A stretch of 5,411 nt of DNA from an uncultured Eubacteriales bacterium. Lineage in GTDB: Bacteria; Bacillota; Clostridia; Christensenellales; Aristaeellaceae. Location of the stretch: positions 1 to 5,411 of the forward strand of contig USCW01000130.1 in NCBI GenBank assembly GCA_900553315.1, in the 5' to 3' direction. A program made the translations under genes and the position numbers. The notes beneath the pieces were generated by a model, which ran no database searches, was not told the DNA's origin, and saw nothing but the letters and a program-made list of their open reading frames with translations. Positions 5,409-5,411 of the stretch are shown in pieces. Numbering within the stretch: the stretch's first letter is position 1; every line of letters starts with the position of its first letter.

Positions 5409-5411
5409 ACC

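Overview
The window most likely comes from a GC-rich member of the Bacillota, probably a gut-type Clostridia (Oscillospirales/Christensenellales-like). The grounds are AGGAG-type Shine-Dalgarno sites, a short Lys-Lys signal peptide, an EstA/tributyrin-esterase-type hydrolase, and a long surface protein built on G-[DN]-Y-x-D-[AS] helical repeats. This is an inference from style; no marker gene is present.

Layout: a short repeat/hairpin element (1-70) lies just after the stop of a large minus-strand gene (75-2945). That gene encodes a 956-aa membrane protein with a cytosolic N-terminal domain, a RanBP2-like zinc ribbon, a charged probable coiled coil, one transmembrane helix, sixteen roughly 37-residue helical repeats and a small beta-rich C-terminal domain. 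A 133-bp spacer separates it from the upstream minus-strand gene (3079-4272), which encodes a secreted 397-aa protein of unknown function. A divergent regulatory region (4273-4503) follows, with candidate promoters in both directions, a leader hairpin and repeated CAGTCT boxes. The plus-strand gene (4504-5265) encodes a 253-aa cytosolic serine esterase. The window ends in a cluster of three GC-rich hairpins (5285-5408).

The two minus-strand genes probably form a transcription unit (secreted protein first, then the trans-membrane repeat protein), because no promoter is visible in the spacer between them. They look like an uncharacterised cell-envelope pair. The esterase is transcribed divergently and nothing in its sequence ties it to them.

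The most interesting structure is outside the genes. The elements 3' of the two outward-facing genes, at opposite ends of the window, are versions of the same composite repeat. They share a 15-nt identical block and a hairpin of the same bulged architecture, whose arms differ by changes that keep the base pairing. There is no tRNA, rRNA, CRISPR array, transposase or phage gene in the window.
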